From contig JAWQEG010000003.1 of assembly GCA_033782935.1 (NCBI GenBank), forward strand, positions 2,554,501 through 2,618,500: 64,000 bases of DNA, in the 5' to 3' direction. This stretch comes from Petrolisthes cinctipes (lineage: Eukaryota > Arthropoda > Malacostraca > Decapoda > Porcellanidae). A program made the position numbers and the translations under genes. Numbering within the stretch: position 1 is the stretch's first letter; each line of letters starts with the position of its first letter. Shown one piece after another: positions 39,165 to 53,678 of the stretch. Below the pieces are notes generated by a model. It saw only the letters and a list, made by a program, of their open reading frames with translations. It ran no database searches and was not told the DNA's origin.

Positions 39165-40458
39165 TTCGGTCCCAGAAGCGATCTGTACATCCCTACTCCT
39201 AGTTAGAATGTTTTCATGATACAGACCCAAAACATGCTCAAAATCGATATTTTAGGTGCCCAAAAGTCGATATGTGCATGCATCTTCTGTACCCGTTTAT
39301 ATCTCAATTTCTGGCTCCAAACACCCGAAAATTCGATATTTTGGGGTCCCAGAAGCGATCTGTACATGCCTACTCAGTGCTAGAATATTTTCAAAATATA
39401 GGCCCAACACATGCTAAAAATCGATATTTTAGGCGCCCAAAGTCAATATCTCAAATTCAGACCCAAAACACCCAAAAATTCGATATTTTGGGGTCCCAGA
39501 AGCGATCTGTACATGCCTACTCCGTGTTAGAGTATTTTCAATATACAGGCACAAAACATACTGAAAATCGATATTTTAAGTGTCCAAAGTCGATATGTGC
39601 ATTCATCTACATTACCCGTTTATATCTCAAATTCAGGCTCAAAACACCCGAAAATTCGATATTTTTGGATCCCAGAAGCGATCTGTACGTGCCTACTCCT
39701 AGTTAGAGTATTTTCAAAATACAGGCCCAAAACATGCTGAAAATCTATATTTTAGGTGCCCAAAGTCAATATGTTCATGCATCTTCTGTACCCGTTTATA
39801 TCTCAAATTCAGGCTCAAAACACCCGAAATTTCGATTTTTTTTTGTCCCAGAAGTGATCTGTACATGCCTTCTCAGTGCTAGAATATTTTCAAAGTATAG
39901 GCCCAAAACATGCTAAAATTGATATTTTAGGTGATCAAAGTCGATATCTCAAATTCAGGCCCAAAACACCCAAAAATTCGATATTTTTGGGTCCCAGAAG
40001 CAATCTGTACATGCCTACTCAGTGCTAGAATGTTTTCAAAATATAGGCTCAAAACATGCTAAAAATCGATATTTTAAGTGTCCAAAGTCGATATGTGCAT
40101 GCATCATCTGAACCCGTTTTTATCTCAAATTCAGACTCAAAACACCCGAAAATTCGATATTTTGGGGTCTCAGAAGTGATCCGTACATGCCTACTTAGTG
40201 CTAGAATATTTTCAAAATATAGGCCTAAAACATGCTAAAAATCGATATTTTAGGTGCCCAAAGTTGATATCTCAAATTCAGGCCCAAAACACCCGAAAAT
40301 TCGATATTTTGGGGTCCTAGGAGCGAACAGTACATGCCTACTCCGTGTTAGAGTATTTTCAAAATACAGGCCCAAAACAAGCTGAAAATCGATCTTTAAG
40401 GTGCCCAAAGTCAACATGTGTATGCATCTTCTGCACTCGTTTATATCTCAAATTCAAC
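39165..40458 (+). repeat. 1.3-kb block repeated at 45465-46758 (shift 6300)
   Basis: The two blocks share TTTTCATGATACAGACCC, CTCAATTTCTGGCTCC, CCCAACACATGC, TTTTAGGCGCCCAAAG, GCGATCTGTACGTGCC, the CAAAGTATAGGCCC unit and AACCC units near 40110 and 46410. They flank the 2169-bp tandem pair on both sides. Confidence 0.8.
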
Positions 40459-41000
40459 CTCAAAACACCCGAAAATTCGATAATTTTGGGTCCCAGAAGC
40501 GATCTGTACATGTCTAGTCAGTGCTAGATTGTTTTTTTTTAAATATAGGCTCAAAACATACTAAAATCGATATTTTAAGTGTACAAAGTCGATACCCGTT
40601 TATATCTCAAATTCAGACTCAAAATACCCGAAAATTCGATATTTTTCGGTCCCAGAAGCGATCTGTACATCCCTACCCCTAGTTATAATGTTTTTAAGAT
40701 ACAGACCCAAAATATGCTCAAAATCGATATTTTAGGTGCCCAAAAGTCGATATGTGCATGCATCTTCTGTACCCGTTTATATCTCAATTTCAGGCTCAAA
40801 ACACCCGAAAATTCGATATTTTGGGGTCCCAGAAGCGATCTGTACATGCCTACTCAGTGCTAGAATATTTTCACAATATAGGCCCAAAACATGCTAAAAA
40901 TCGATATTTTAGGTGCCCAAAGTCGATATCTCAAATTCAGGCCCAAAACACCCAAAAATTCGATATTTTGGGGTCCCAGAAGCGATCTGTACATGCCTAC
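39980..41000 (+). repeat. 1-kb block repeated at 46955-47975 (shift 6975)
   Basis: Shared markers are GTGATCCGTACATGCC, CCCAAAGTTGATATCTC, TCCTAGGAGCGAACAG or its CTG form, ATCGATCTTTAAGGTGCC, a 9-T unit, a class D unit and TTTTCACAATATAGG. Its first half overlaps the 6300-bp block, so one stretch has been copied twice with different partners. Another relative begins at 60942 and 50214. Confidence 0.75.
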
Positions 41001-43118
41001 TCCTAGTTAGAGTATTTTCAAAATACAGGCCCAAAACATGCTGAAAATCGATATTTTAGGTGCCCAAAGTCAATATGTGCATGCATCTTCTGTACCCGTT
41101 TATATCTCAAATTCAGGCTCAAAACACCCAAAATTTCGATATTTTGGGGTCCCAGAAGTGGTCTGTACATGCCTACTCAGTGCTAGAATATTTTCAAAAT
41201 ATAGGCCCAAAACATGCTAAAATTGATATTTTAGGTGATCAAAGTCGATATCTCAAATTCAGGCCCAAAACACCCAAAAATTCGATATTTTGGGGTTCCA
41301 GAAGTGATCTGTACATGCCTATTCCGTGTTAGAGTATTTTCAATATACAGGCCCAAAACATACTGAAAATCGATCTTTTAGGTGCCCAAAGTCGATATGT
41401 GGATGCATCTTCTGTACCCGTTTATTTCTCAAATTCAGGCTCAAAACACCCGAAAATTCGATATTTTTGGGTCCCAGAAGCGATCTGTACATGCCTATTC
41501 CGTGTTAGAGTATTTTCAATATACAGGCCCAAAACATACTGAAAATCGATCTTTTAGGTGCCCAAAGTCGATATGTGGATGCATCTTCTGTACCCGTTTA
41601 TATCTCAAATTCAGGCTCAAAACACCCGAAAATTCAATATTTTGGGGTCCCTGAAGCGGTCTGTACTTGCCTACTCCGTGTTAGAGTATTTTCAAAATAC
41701 AGGCCCAAAATAATCTGAAAATCGATATTTTACGTGACCAAAGTCAATATGTGTATGCATCTTCTGTACCCGTTTATATCTCAAATTCAGGCTCAAAACT
41801 CCTGAAAATTCGATATTTTGGGGTCCCAGAAGTGATCTGTACATGCCTTCTCAGTGCTAGAATATTTTCAAAATATAGGCCCAAAACATGCTAAAATTGA
41901 TATTTTAGGTGATCAAAGTCGATATCTCAAAATCAGGCCCAAAACACCCAAAAATTCGATATTTTGGGGTCCCAGAAGCGATCTGTACATGCCTATTCCG
42001 TGTTAGAGTATTTTCAATATACAGGCCCAAAACATACTGAAAATCGATCTTTTAGGTGCCCAAAGTCGATATGTGGATGCATCTTCTGTACCCGTTTATA
42101 TCTCAAATTCAGGCTCAAAACACCCGAAAATTCGATATTTTGGGGTCCCAGAAGCGGTCTGTACTTGCCTACTCCGTGTTAGAGTATTTTCAAAATACAG
42201 GCCCAAAATAATCTGAAAATCGATATTTTAGGTGCCCAAAGTCAATATGTGTATGCATCTTCTGTACCCGTTTATATCTCAAATTCAACCTCGAAACACC
42301 CGAAAATTCGATATTTTTGGGTCCCAGAAGCGATCTGTACGTGCCTACTCCTAGTTAGAGTATTTTCAAAATATAGGCCCAAAACATGCTAAAATTGATA
42401 TTTTAGGTGATCAAAGTCGATATCTCAAATTCAGGCCCAAAACACTCAAAAATTCGATATTTTGGGGTCCCAGAAGCGATCTGTACATGCCTATTCCGTG
42501 TTAGAGTATTTTCAATATACAGGCCCAAAACATACTGAAAATCGATCTTTTAGGTGCCCAAAGTCGTTATGTGGATGCATCTTCTGTACCCGTTTATATC
42601 TCAAATTAAGACTCAAAACACCCGAAAATTCGATATTTTGGGGTCCCAGAAGCGATCTGTACTTGCCTACTCCGTGTTAGAGTATTTTCAAAATACAGGC
42701 CCAAAACAAGCTGAAAATCGATATTTTAGGTGACCAAAGTCAATATGTGTATGCATCTTTTGCACCCGTTTATATCCCAAATTCAACCTCAAAACACCCG
42801 AAAATTCGATATTTTTGGGTCCCAGAAGCAATCTGTTCTTGCCTACTCAGTGCTAGAATGTTTTCAAAATATAGGCTCAAAACATGCTAAAAATCGATAT
42901 TTTAAGTGTCCAAAGTCGATATGTGCATGTATCATCTGTACCCGTTTATATCTCCAATTCAGACTCAAAACACCCGAAAATTCGATATTTTGGGGTCTCA
43001 GAAGTGATCTGTACATGCCTACTTAGTGCTAGAATATTTTCAAAATATAGGCCCAAAGCATGCTAAAAATCGATATTTTAGGTGCCCAAAGTCGATATCT
43101 CAAATTCAGGCCCAAAAC
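40950..43118 (+). repeat. 2169-bp HOR, copy 1
   Basis: Tandem partner of 43119-45287, nearly base for base. Private markers include CACCCAAAATTTCGATATT, GAAGTGGTCTGTACATGCC, TTTATTTCTCAAATTC, CAAAATAATCTGAAAATCG and AAACTCCTGAAAATTCG. It contains several GGTGATCAAAG junctions. Confidence 0.85.
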
Positions 43119-45287
43119 ACCCGAAAATTCGATATTTTGGGGTCCCAGAAGCGATCTGTACATGCCTACTCCTAGTTAGAGTATTTTCAAAATACAGGCC
43201 CAAAACATGCTGAAAATCGATATTTTAGGTGCCCAAAGTCAATATGTGCATGCATCTTCTGTACCCGTTTATATCTCAAATTCAGGCTCAAAACACCCAA
43301 AATTTCGATATTTTGGGGTCCCAGAAGTGGTCTGTACATGCCTACTCAGTGCTAGAATATTTTCAAAATATAGGCCCAAAACATGCTAAAATTGATATTT
43401 TAGGTGATCAAAGTCGATATCTCAAATTCAGGCCCAAAACACCCAAAAATTCGATATTTTGGGGTTCCAGAAGTGATCTGTACATGCCTATTCCGTGTTA
43501 GAGTATTTTCAATATACAGGCCCAAAACATACTGAAAATCGATCTTTTAGGTGCCCAAAGTCGATATGTGGATGCATCTTCTGTACCCGTTTATTTCTCA
43601 AATTCAGGCTCAAAACACCCGAAAATTCGATATTTTTGGGTCCCAGAAGCGATCTGTACATGCCTATTCCGTGTTAGAGTATTTTCAATATACAGGCCCA
43701 AAACATACTGAAAATCGATCTTTTAGGTGCCCAAAGTCGATATGTGGATGCATCTTCTGTACCCGTTTATATATCAAATTCAGGCTCAAAACACCCGAAA
43801 ATTCAATATTTTGGGGTCCCAGAAGCGGTCTGTACTTGCCTACTCCGTGTTAGAGTATTTTCAAAATACAGGCCCAAAATAATCTGAAAATCGATATTTT
43901 ACGTGACCAAAGTCAATATGTGTATGCATCTTCTGTACCCGTTTATATCTCAAATTCAGGCTCAAAACTCCTGAAAATTCGATATTTTGGGGTCCCAGAA
44001 GTGATCTGTACATGCCTTCTCAGTGCTAGAATATTTTCAAAATATAGGCCCAAAACATGCTAAAATTGATATTTTAGGTGATCAAAGTCGATATCTCAAA
44101 ATCAGGTCCAAAACACCCAAAAATTCGATATTTTGGGGTCCCAGAAGCGATCTGTACATGCCTATTCCGTGTTAGAGTATTTTCAATATACAGGCCCAAA
44201 ACATACTGAAAATCGATCTTTTAGGTGCCCAAAGGCGATATGTGGATGCATCTTCTGTACCCGTTTATATCTCAAATTCAGGCTCAAAACACCCGAAAAT
44301 TCGATATTTTGGGGTCCCAGAAGCGGTCTGTACTTGCCTACTCCGTGTTAGAGTATTTTCAAAATACAGGCCCAAAATAATCTGAAAATCGATATTTTAG
44401 GTGCCCAAAGTCAATATGTGTATGCATCTTCTGTACCCGTTTATATCTCAAATTCAACCTCGAAACACCCGAAAATTCGATATTTTTGGGTCCCAGAAGC
44501 GATCTGTACGTGCCTACTCCTAGTTAGAGTATTTTCAAAATATAGGCCCAAAACATGCTAAAATTGATATTTTAGGTGATCAAAGTCGATATCTCAAATT
44601 CAGGCCCAAAACACTCAAAAATTCGATATTTTGGGGTCCCAGAAGCGATCTGTACATGCCTATTCCGTGTTAGAGTATTTTCAATATACAGGCCCAAAAC
44701 ATACTGAAAATCGATCTTTTAGGTGCCCAAAGTCGTTATGTGGATGAATCTTCTGTACCCGTTTATATCTCAAATTAAGACTCAAAACACCCGAAAATTC
44801 GATATTTTGGGGTCCCAGAAGCGATCTGTACTTGCCTACTCCGTGTTAGAGTATTTTCAAAATACAGGCCCAAAACAAGCTGAAAATCGATATTTTAGGT
44901 GACCAAAGTCAATATGTGTATGCATCTTTTGCACCCGTTTATATCCCAAATTCAACCTCAAAACACCCGAAAATTCGATATTTTTGGGTCCCAGAAGCAA
45001 TCTGTTCTTGCCTACTCAGTGCTAGAATGTTTTCAAAATATAGGCTCAAAACATGCTAAAAATCGATATTTTAAGTGTCCAAAGTCGATATGTGCATGTA
45101 TCATCTGTACCCGTTTATATCTCCAATTCAGACTCAAAACACCCGAAAATTCGATATTTTGGGGTCTCAGAAGTGATCTGTACATGCCTACTTAGTGCTA
45201 GAATATTTTCAAAATATAGGCCCAAAACATGCTAAAAATCGATATTTTAGGTGCCCAAAGTCGATATCTCAAATTCAGGCCCAAAAC
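43119..45287 (+). repeat. 2169-bp HOR, copy 2
   Basis: Second tandem copy, with a few single-base differences (for example CCCAAAGGCGATATGTGG near 44229 and GGATGAATC near 44743). Beyond it, from about 45229, the sequence follows the 38.77-kb region instead (shift about 6459), marked by GGGGTACTAGGAGCG. Confidence 0.85.
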
Positions 45288-48200
45288 ACCCGAAAATTCG
45301 ATATTTTGGGGTACTAGGAGCGAACTGTACATGCCTACTCAGATGCAGGCCCAAAACATGCTGAAAATCGATATTTTAGGTGCCCAAAGTCAACATGTGT
45401 ATGCATCTTCTGTACTCGTTTATATCTCAAATTCAACCTCAAAACACCCGAAAATTCGATAATTTTCGGTCCAAGAAGCGATCTGTACATCCCTACTCCT
45501 AGTTAGAATGTTTTCATGATACAGACCCAAAACATGCTCAAAATCGATATTTTAGGTGCCCAAAAGTCGATATGTGCATGCATCTTCTGTACCCGTTTAT
45601 ATCTCAATTTCTGGCTCCAAACACCCGAAAATTCGATATTTTGGGGTCCCAGAAGCGATCTGTACATGCCTACTCAGTGCTAGAATATTTTCAAAATATA
45701 GGCCCAACACATGCTAAAAATCGATATTTTAGGCGCCCAAAGACAATATCTCATATTCAGACCCAAAACACCCAAAAATTCGATATTTTGGGGTCCCAGA
45801 AGCGATCTGTACATGCCTACTCCGTGTTAGAGTATTTTCAATATACAGGCACAAAACATACTGAAAATCGATATTTTAAGTGTCCAAAGTCGATATGTGC
45901 ATTCATCTACTGTACCCGTTTATATCTCAAATTCAGGCTCAAAACACCCGAAAATTCGATATTTTTGGATCCCAGAAGCGATCTGTACGTGCCTACTCCT
46001 AGTTAGAGTATTTTCAAAATACAGGCCCAAAACATGCTGAAAATCGATATTTTAGGTGCCCAAAGTCAATATGTGCATGCATCTTCTGTACCCGTTTATA
46101 TCTCAAATTCAGGCTCAAAACACCCGAAATTTCGATATTTTGTGGTCCCAGAAGTGATCTGTACATGCCTTCTCAGTGCTAGAATATTTTCAAAGTATAG
46201 GCCCAAAACATGCTAAAATTGATATTTTAGGTGATCAAAGTCGATATCTCAAATTCAGGCCCAAAACACCCAAAAATTCGATATTTTTGGGTCCCAGAAG
46301 CAATCTGTACATGCCTACTCAGTGCTAGAATGTTTTCAAAATATAGGCTCAAAACATGCTAAAAATCGATATTTTAAGTGTCCAAAGTCGATATGTGCAT
46401 GCATCATCTGAACCCTTTTTTATCTCAAATTCAGACTCAAAACACCCGAAAATTCGATATTTTGGGGTCTCAGAAGTGATCCGTACATGCCTACTTAGTG
46501 CTAGAATATTTTCAAAATATAGGCCTAAAACATGCTAAAAATCGATATTTTAGGTGCCCAAAGTTGATATCTCAAATTCAGGCCCAAAACACCCGAAAAT
46601 TCGATATTTTGGGGTCCTAGGAGCGAACTGTACATGCCTACTCCGTGTTAGAGTATTTTCAAAATACAGGCCCAAAACAAGCTGAAAATCGATCTTTAAG
46701 GTGCCCAAAGTCAACATGTGTATGCATCTTCTGCACTCGTTTATATCTCAAATTCAGGCTCAAAACACCCGAAAATTCGATATTTTGGGGTCCCAGAAGC
46801 GATCTGTACTTGCCTACTTCGTGTTAGAGTATTTTCAAAATACAGGCCCAAAACAAGCTGAAAATCGATATTTTAGGTGACCAAAGTCAATATGTGTATG
46901 CATCTTTTGCACCCATTTATATCCCAAATTCAACCTCAAAACACTCGAAAATTCGATATTTTTGGGTCCCAGAAGCAATCTGTACATGCCTACTCAGTGC
47001 TAGAATGTTTTCAAAATATAGGCTCAAAACATGCTAAAAATCGATATTTTAAGTGTCCAAAGTCGATATGTGCATGCATCATCTGTACCCGTTTTTATCT
47101 CAAATTCAGACTCAAAACACCCGAAAATTCGATATTTTGGGGTCTCAGAAGTGATCCGTACATGCCTACTTAGTGCTAGAATATTTTCAAAATATAGGCC
47201 TAAAACATGCTAAAAATCGATATTTTAGGTGCCCAAAGTTGATATCTCAAATTCAGGCCCAAAACACCCGAAAATTCGATATTTTGGGGTCCTAGGAGCG
47301 AACTGTACATACCTTCTCCGTGTTAGAGTATTTTCAAAATACAGGCCCAAAACAAGCTGAAAATCGATCTTTAAGGTGCCCAAAGTCAACATGTGTATGC
47401 ATCTTATGCACTCGTTTATATCTCAAGTTCAACCTCAAAACACCCGAAAATTCGATAATTTTGGGTCCCAGAAGCGATCTCTACATGTCTAGTCAGTGCT
47501 AGAATGTTTTTTTTTAAATATAGGCTCAAAACATGCTAAAATCGATATTTTAAGTGTACAAAGTCGATACCCGTTTATATCTCAAATTCAGACTCAAAAT
47601 ACCCGAAAATTCGATATTTTTCGGTCCCAGAAGCGATCTGTACATCCCTACTCCTAGTTAGAATGTTTTCAAGATACAGACCCAAAATATGCTCAAAATC
47701 GATATTTTAGGTGCCCAAAATTCGATATGTGCATGCATCTTCTGTACCCGTTTATATCTCAATTTCAGGCTCAAAACTCCCGAAAATTCGATATTTTGGG
47801 GTCCCAGAAGCGATCTGTACATGCCTACTCAGTGCTAGAATATTTTCACAATATAGGCCCAAAACATGCTAAAAATCGATATTTTAGGTGCCCAAAGTCG
47901 ATATCTCAAATTCAGGCCCAAAACACCCAAAAATTCGATATTTTGGGGTCCCAGAAGCGATCTGTACATGCCTACTCCGTGTTAGAGTATTTTCAATATA
48001 CAGGCTCAAAACATACTGAAAATCGATATTTTAAGTGTCCAAAGTCGATATGTGGATGCATCTTCTGTACCCGTTTATATCTCAAATTCAGGGTCAAAAC
48101 ACCCGAAAATTCGATATTTTTGGGTCCCAGAAGCGATCTGTACATGCCTACTCAGTGCTAGAATATTTTCAAAATATAGGCCCAATACATGCTAAAATTG

Positions 48201-51200
48201 ATATTTTAGGTGATCAAAGTCGATATCTCAAATTCAGGCCCAAAACACTCAAAAATTCGATATTTTGGGGTCCCAGAAGCGATCTGTACATGCCTATTCC
48301 GTGTTAGAGTATTTTCAATATACAGGCCCAAAACATACTGAAAATCGATCCTTTAGGTGCCCAAAGTCGATATGTGGATGCATCTTCTGTACCCGTTTAT
48401 ATCTCAAATTCAGGCTCAAAACACCCGAAAATTCGATATTTTGGGGTCCCAGAAGCGATCTGTACTTGCCTACTTCGTGTTAGAGTATTTTCAAAATACA
48501 GGCCCAAAACAAGCTGAAAATCGATATTTTAGGTGACCAAAGTCAATATGTGTATGCATCTTTTGCACCCATTTATATCCCAAATTCATCCTCAAAACAC
48601 CCGAAAATTCGATATTTTTGGGTCCCAGAAGCTATCGGTACATGCCTACTCAGTGCTAGAATGTTTTCAAAATATAGGCTCAGAACATGCTAAAAATCGA
48701 TATTTTAAGTGTCCAAAGTCGATATGTGCATGCATCATCTGTACCCGTTTTTATCTCAAATTCAGACTCAAAACACCCGAAAATTCGATATTTTGGGGTC
48801 TCAGAAGTGATCCGTACATGCCTACTTAGTGCTAGAATATTTTCAAAATAAAGGCCTAAAACATGCTAAAAATCGATATTTTAGGTGCCCAAAGTCGATA
48901 TCTCAAATTCAGGCCCAAAACACCCCAAAATTCGATATTTTGGGGTCCCAGAAGCGATCTGTACATGCCTACTCCGTGTTAGAGTATTTTCAATATACAG
49001 GCTCAAAACATACTGAAAATCGATATTTTAAGTGTCCAAAGTCGATATGTGCATGCATCTTCTGTACCCGTTTATATCTCAAATTCAGGCTCAAAACACC
49101 CGAAAATTCGATATTTTTGGGTCCCAGAAGCGATCTGTACGTGCCTACTCCTAGTTAGAGTATTTTCAAAATACAGGCCCAAAACATGCTGAAAATCGAT
49201 ATTTTAGGTGCCCAAAGTCAATATGTGCATGCATCTTCTGTACCCGTTTATATCTCAAATTCAGGCTCAGAACACCCGAAATTTCGATATTTTGGGGTCC
49301 CAGAAGTGGTCTGTACATGCCTACTCAGTGCTAGAATATTTTCAAAATATAGGCCCAAAACATGCTAAAATTGATATTTTTGGTGATCAAAGTCGATATC
49401 TCAAATTCAGGCCCAAAAAACCCAAATATTCGACATTTTGGGGTTCCAGAAGTGATCTGTACATGCCTATTCCGTGTTAGAGTATTTTCAATATACAGGC
49501 CCAAAACATACTGAAAATCGATCTTTTAGGTGCCCAAAGTCGATATGTGGATGCATCTTCTGTACCCGTTTATATCTCAAATTCAGGCTCAAAACACCCG
49601 AAAATTCGATATTTTGGGGTCCCAGAAGCGATCTGTACTTGCCTACTTCGTGTTAGAGTATTTTCAAAATACAGGCCCAAAACAAGCTGAAAATCGATAT
49701 TTTAGGTGACCAAAGTCAATATGTGTATGCATCTTTTGCACCCATTTATATCCCAAATTCAACCTCAAAACACCCAAAAATTCGATATTTTTGGGTCCCA
49801 GAAGCGATCTGTACATGCCTACTCAGATGCAGGCCCAAAACATGCTGAAAATCGATATTTTAGGTGCCCAAAGTCAACATGTGTATGCATCTTCTGTACT
49901 CGTTTATATCTCAAATTCAACCTCAAAACACCCGAAAATTCGATAATTTTGGGTCCCAGATGCGATCTGTACATGTCTAGTCAGTGCTAGAATGTTTTTT
50001 TAAAATATAGGCTAAAAACATGCTAAAATAGATATTTTAAGTGTACAAAGTCGATACCCGTTTATATTTCAAATTCAGACTCAAAATACCCGAAAATTCG
50101 ATATTTTTGGGTCCCAGAAGCGATCTGTACATCCCTACTCCTAGTTAGAATGTTTTCAAGATACAGACCCAAAACATGCTCAAAATCGATATTTTAAGTG
50201 CCCAAAAGTCGATATGTGCATGCATCTTCTGTACCCGTTTATATCTCAATTTCAGGCTCAAAACACCCGAAAATTCAATATTTTGGGGTCCCAGAAGCGA
50301 TCTGTACATGCCTACTCAGTGCTTGAATATTTTCACAATATAGGCCCAAAACATGCTAAAAATCGATATTTTAGGTGCCCAAAGTCGTTATCTCAAATTC
50401 AGGCCCAAAACACCCAAAAATTCGATATTTTGGGGTCCAAGAAGCGATCTGTACATGCCTACTCCGTGTTAGAGTATTTTCAATATACAGGCCCAAAACA
50501 TACTGAAAATCGATCTTTTAGGTTCCCAAAAGTCGATATGTGGATGCATCTTCTGTACCCGTTTATATCTCAAATTCAGGCTCCAAACACCCGAAAATTC
50601 GATATTTTGGGGTCCCAGAAGCGAACTGTACATGCCTACTCCATGTTAGAGTATTTTCAAAATACAGGCCTAAAACATACTGAAAATCGATCTTTTAGGT
50701 GCCCAAAAGTCAATATGTGCATGCATCTTCTGTACCCGTTTATATCTCAAATTCAGGCTCCAAACACCCGAAAATTCGATATTTTGGGGTCCCAGAAGCG
50801 ATCTGTACATGCCTACTCAGATGCAGGCCCAAAACATGCTGAAAATCGATATTTTAGGTGCCCAAAGTCAACATGTAAGCATCTTCTGCACTCGTTTATA
50901 TCTCAAATTCAACCTCAAAACACCCGAAAATTCGATAATTTTGGGTCCCAGAAACGATCTGTACATGAATAGTCAGTGTTAAAATATTTTCAAAATATAG
51001 GCTCAAAACATGCTAAAAATCGATATTTTAAGTGTCCAAAGTCGATATGTGCATGCATCATCTGTACCCGTTTATATCCCAAATTCAACCTCAAAACACC
51101 CGAAAATTCGATATTTTTGGGTCCCAGAAGTTATCTGTACATGCCTACACAGTGCTAGAATTTTTTTCAAAATATAGGCTCAAAACATGCTAAAAATCTA

Positions 51201-51304
51201 TATTTTAAGTGTCCAAAGTCGATATTTGCATGCATCTTCTGTACCCGTTTATATCTGAAATTCAGGCTCAAAACACCCAAAAATTTGATATTTTTAGGTC
51301 TCAG

Positions 51305-52491
51305 AAGCAATCTGTACATGCCTACTCCTAGTTAGAGTATTTTCAAAATACTGGCCCAAAACATGCTGAAAATCGATATTTTAGGTGCCCAAAGTCAATA
51401 TGTGCATGCATCTTATGTACCCGTTTATATCTCAAATTCAGGCTCAAAACACCCGAAAATTCGGTATTTTTGGGTCCTTGAAACGATCTGTACATCCCTA
51501 CTGCTAGTTAGAATGTTTTCAAGATACAGACCCAAAACATGCTCAAAATTGATATATTAGGTGCCCAAAAGTCGATATGTGCATGCATCTTCAATACCCG
51601 TTTATATCTTAAATTCAGGCTCCAAACACCCGAAAATTCGATATTTTGGGGTCCCAGAAGCGATCTGTACATGCCTACTCAGATGCAGGCCCAAAACATG
51701 CTGAAAATCGATATTTTAGGTGCCCAAAGTCAACATGTGTATGAATCTTCTGCACTCGTTTATATCTCAAATTCAACCTCAAAACACCCTAAAATTCGAT
51801 AATTTTGGGTCCCAGAAGCGATCTGTACATGTCTAGTCAGTGCTAGAATGTTTTCAAAATATAGGCTCAAAACATGCTAAAAATCGATATTTTAAGTGTC
51901 CAAAGTCGATATGTGCATTCATCTTCTGTACCCGTTTATATCTCAAATTCAGGCTCAAAACACCCGAAAATTCGATATTTTTAGGTCCCAAAAGCAATCT
52001 GTACATGCCTACTCCTAGTTAGAGTATTTTCAAAATACTGGCCAAAAACATGCTGAAAATCGATATTTTAGGTGCCCAAAGTCAATATGTGCATGCAACT
52101 TCGGTACCCGTTTATATCTCAAATTCAGGCTCAAAACACCCGAAAATTCGATATTTTGGGGTCCAAGAAGCGACCTGTACATGCCTACTCAGTGCTAGAA
52201 TATTTTCAAAATATAGGCCCAAAACATGCTAAAAATCGATATTTTAGGTGCCCAAAGTCGATATCTCACATTCAGGCCGAAAACACCCAAATATTCGATA
52301 TTTTGGGGTCCCAGAAGCGATCTGTACATGCCTACTCCGTGTTTGAGTATTTTCAATATACATGCCCAAAAGATACTGAAAATCGATCTTTTAGGTGCCC
52401 AAAAGTCGATATGTGGATGCATCTTCTATACCCGTTTATATCTCAAATTAAGGCTCAAAACACCCGAAAATTCGATATTTTTTGGTCCCAG
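51305..52491 (+). repeat. 1187-bp HOR, copy 1
   Basis: Seven units that recur at +1187 and, in part, +2374 bp. Markers are AAAATACTGGCC, CATCTTATGTACCC, CTACTGCTAGTTAG, CTTCAATACCCG, TGTGTATGAATCTTC, GCAACTTCGGTACCC, CCCAAATATTCG and CTTCTATACCCG. Confidence 0.85.
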
Positions 52492-53678
52492 AAGCAATCT
52501 GTACATGCCTACTCCTAGTTAGAGTATTTTCAAAATACTGGCCCAAAACATGCTGAAAATCGATATTTTAGGTGCCCAAAGTCAATATGTGCATGCATCT
52601 TATGTACCCGTTTATATCTCAAATTCAGGCTCAAAACACCCAAAAATTCGGTATTTTTGGGTCCTAGAAACGATCTGTACTTCCCTACTGCTAGTTAGAA
52701 TGTTTTCAAGATACAGACCCAAAACATGCTCAAAATCGATATTTTAGGTGCCCAAAAGTCGATATGTGCATGCATCTTCAATACCCGTTTATATCTCAAA
52801 TTCTGGCTCCAAACACCCGAAAATTCGATATTTTGGGGTCCCAGAAGCGATCTGTACATGCCTACTCAGATGCAGACCCAAAACATGCTGAAAATCGATA
52901 TTTTAGGTGCCCAAAGTCAAAATGTGTATGAATCTTCTGCACTCGTTTATATCTCAAATTCAACCTCAAAACACCCGAAAATTCGATAATTTTGGGTCCC
53001 AGAAGCGATCTGTACATGTCTAGTCAGTGCTAGAATGTTTTCAAAATATAGGCTCAAAACATGCTAAAAATCGATATTTTAAGTGTCCAAAGTCGATATG
53101 TGCATTCATCTTCTGTACCCGTTTATATCTCAAATTCAGGCTCAAAACACCCGAAAATTCGATATTTTTAGGTCCCAAAAGCAATCTGTACATGCCTACT
53201 CCTAGTTAGAGTATTTTCAAAATACTGGCCAAAAACATGCTGAAGATCGATATTTTAGGTGCCCAAAGTCAATATGTGCATGCAACTTCGGTACCCGTTT
53301 ATATCTCAAATTCAGGCTCAAAACACCCAAAAATTCGATATTTTGGGTTCCAAGAAGCGACCTGTACATGCCTACTCAGTGCTAGAATATTTTCAAAATA
53401 TAGGCCCAAAACATGCTAAAAATCGATATTTTAGGTGCCCAAAGTCGATATCTCACATTCAGGCCGAAAACACCCAAATATTCGATATTATGGGGTCCCA
53501 GAAGCGATCTGTACATGCCTACTCCGTGTTTGAGTATTTTCAATATACATGCCCAAAAGATACTGAAAATCGATCTTTTAGGTGCCCAAAAGTCGATATG
53601 TGGATGCATCTTCTATACCCGTTTATATCTCAAATTAAGGCTCAAAACACCCGAAAATTCGATATTTTTTGGTCCCAG
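52492..53678 (+). repeat. 1187-bp HOR, copy 2
   Basis: Same order of units as copy 1. Small differences include TTGGGTTCCAAG near 53343, where copy 1 has TTGGGGTCCAAG, and GAAGATCG near 53241. Divergence from copies 1 and 3 is very low. Confidence 0.85.
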
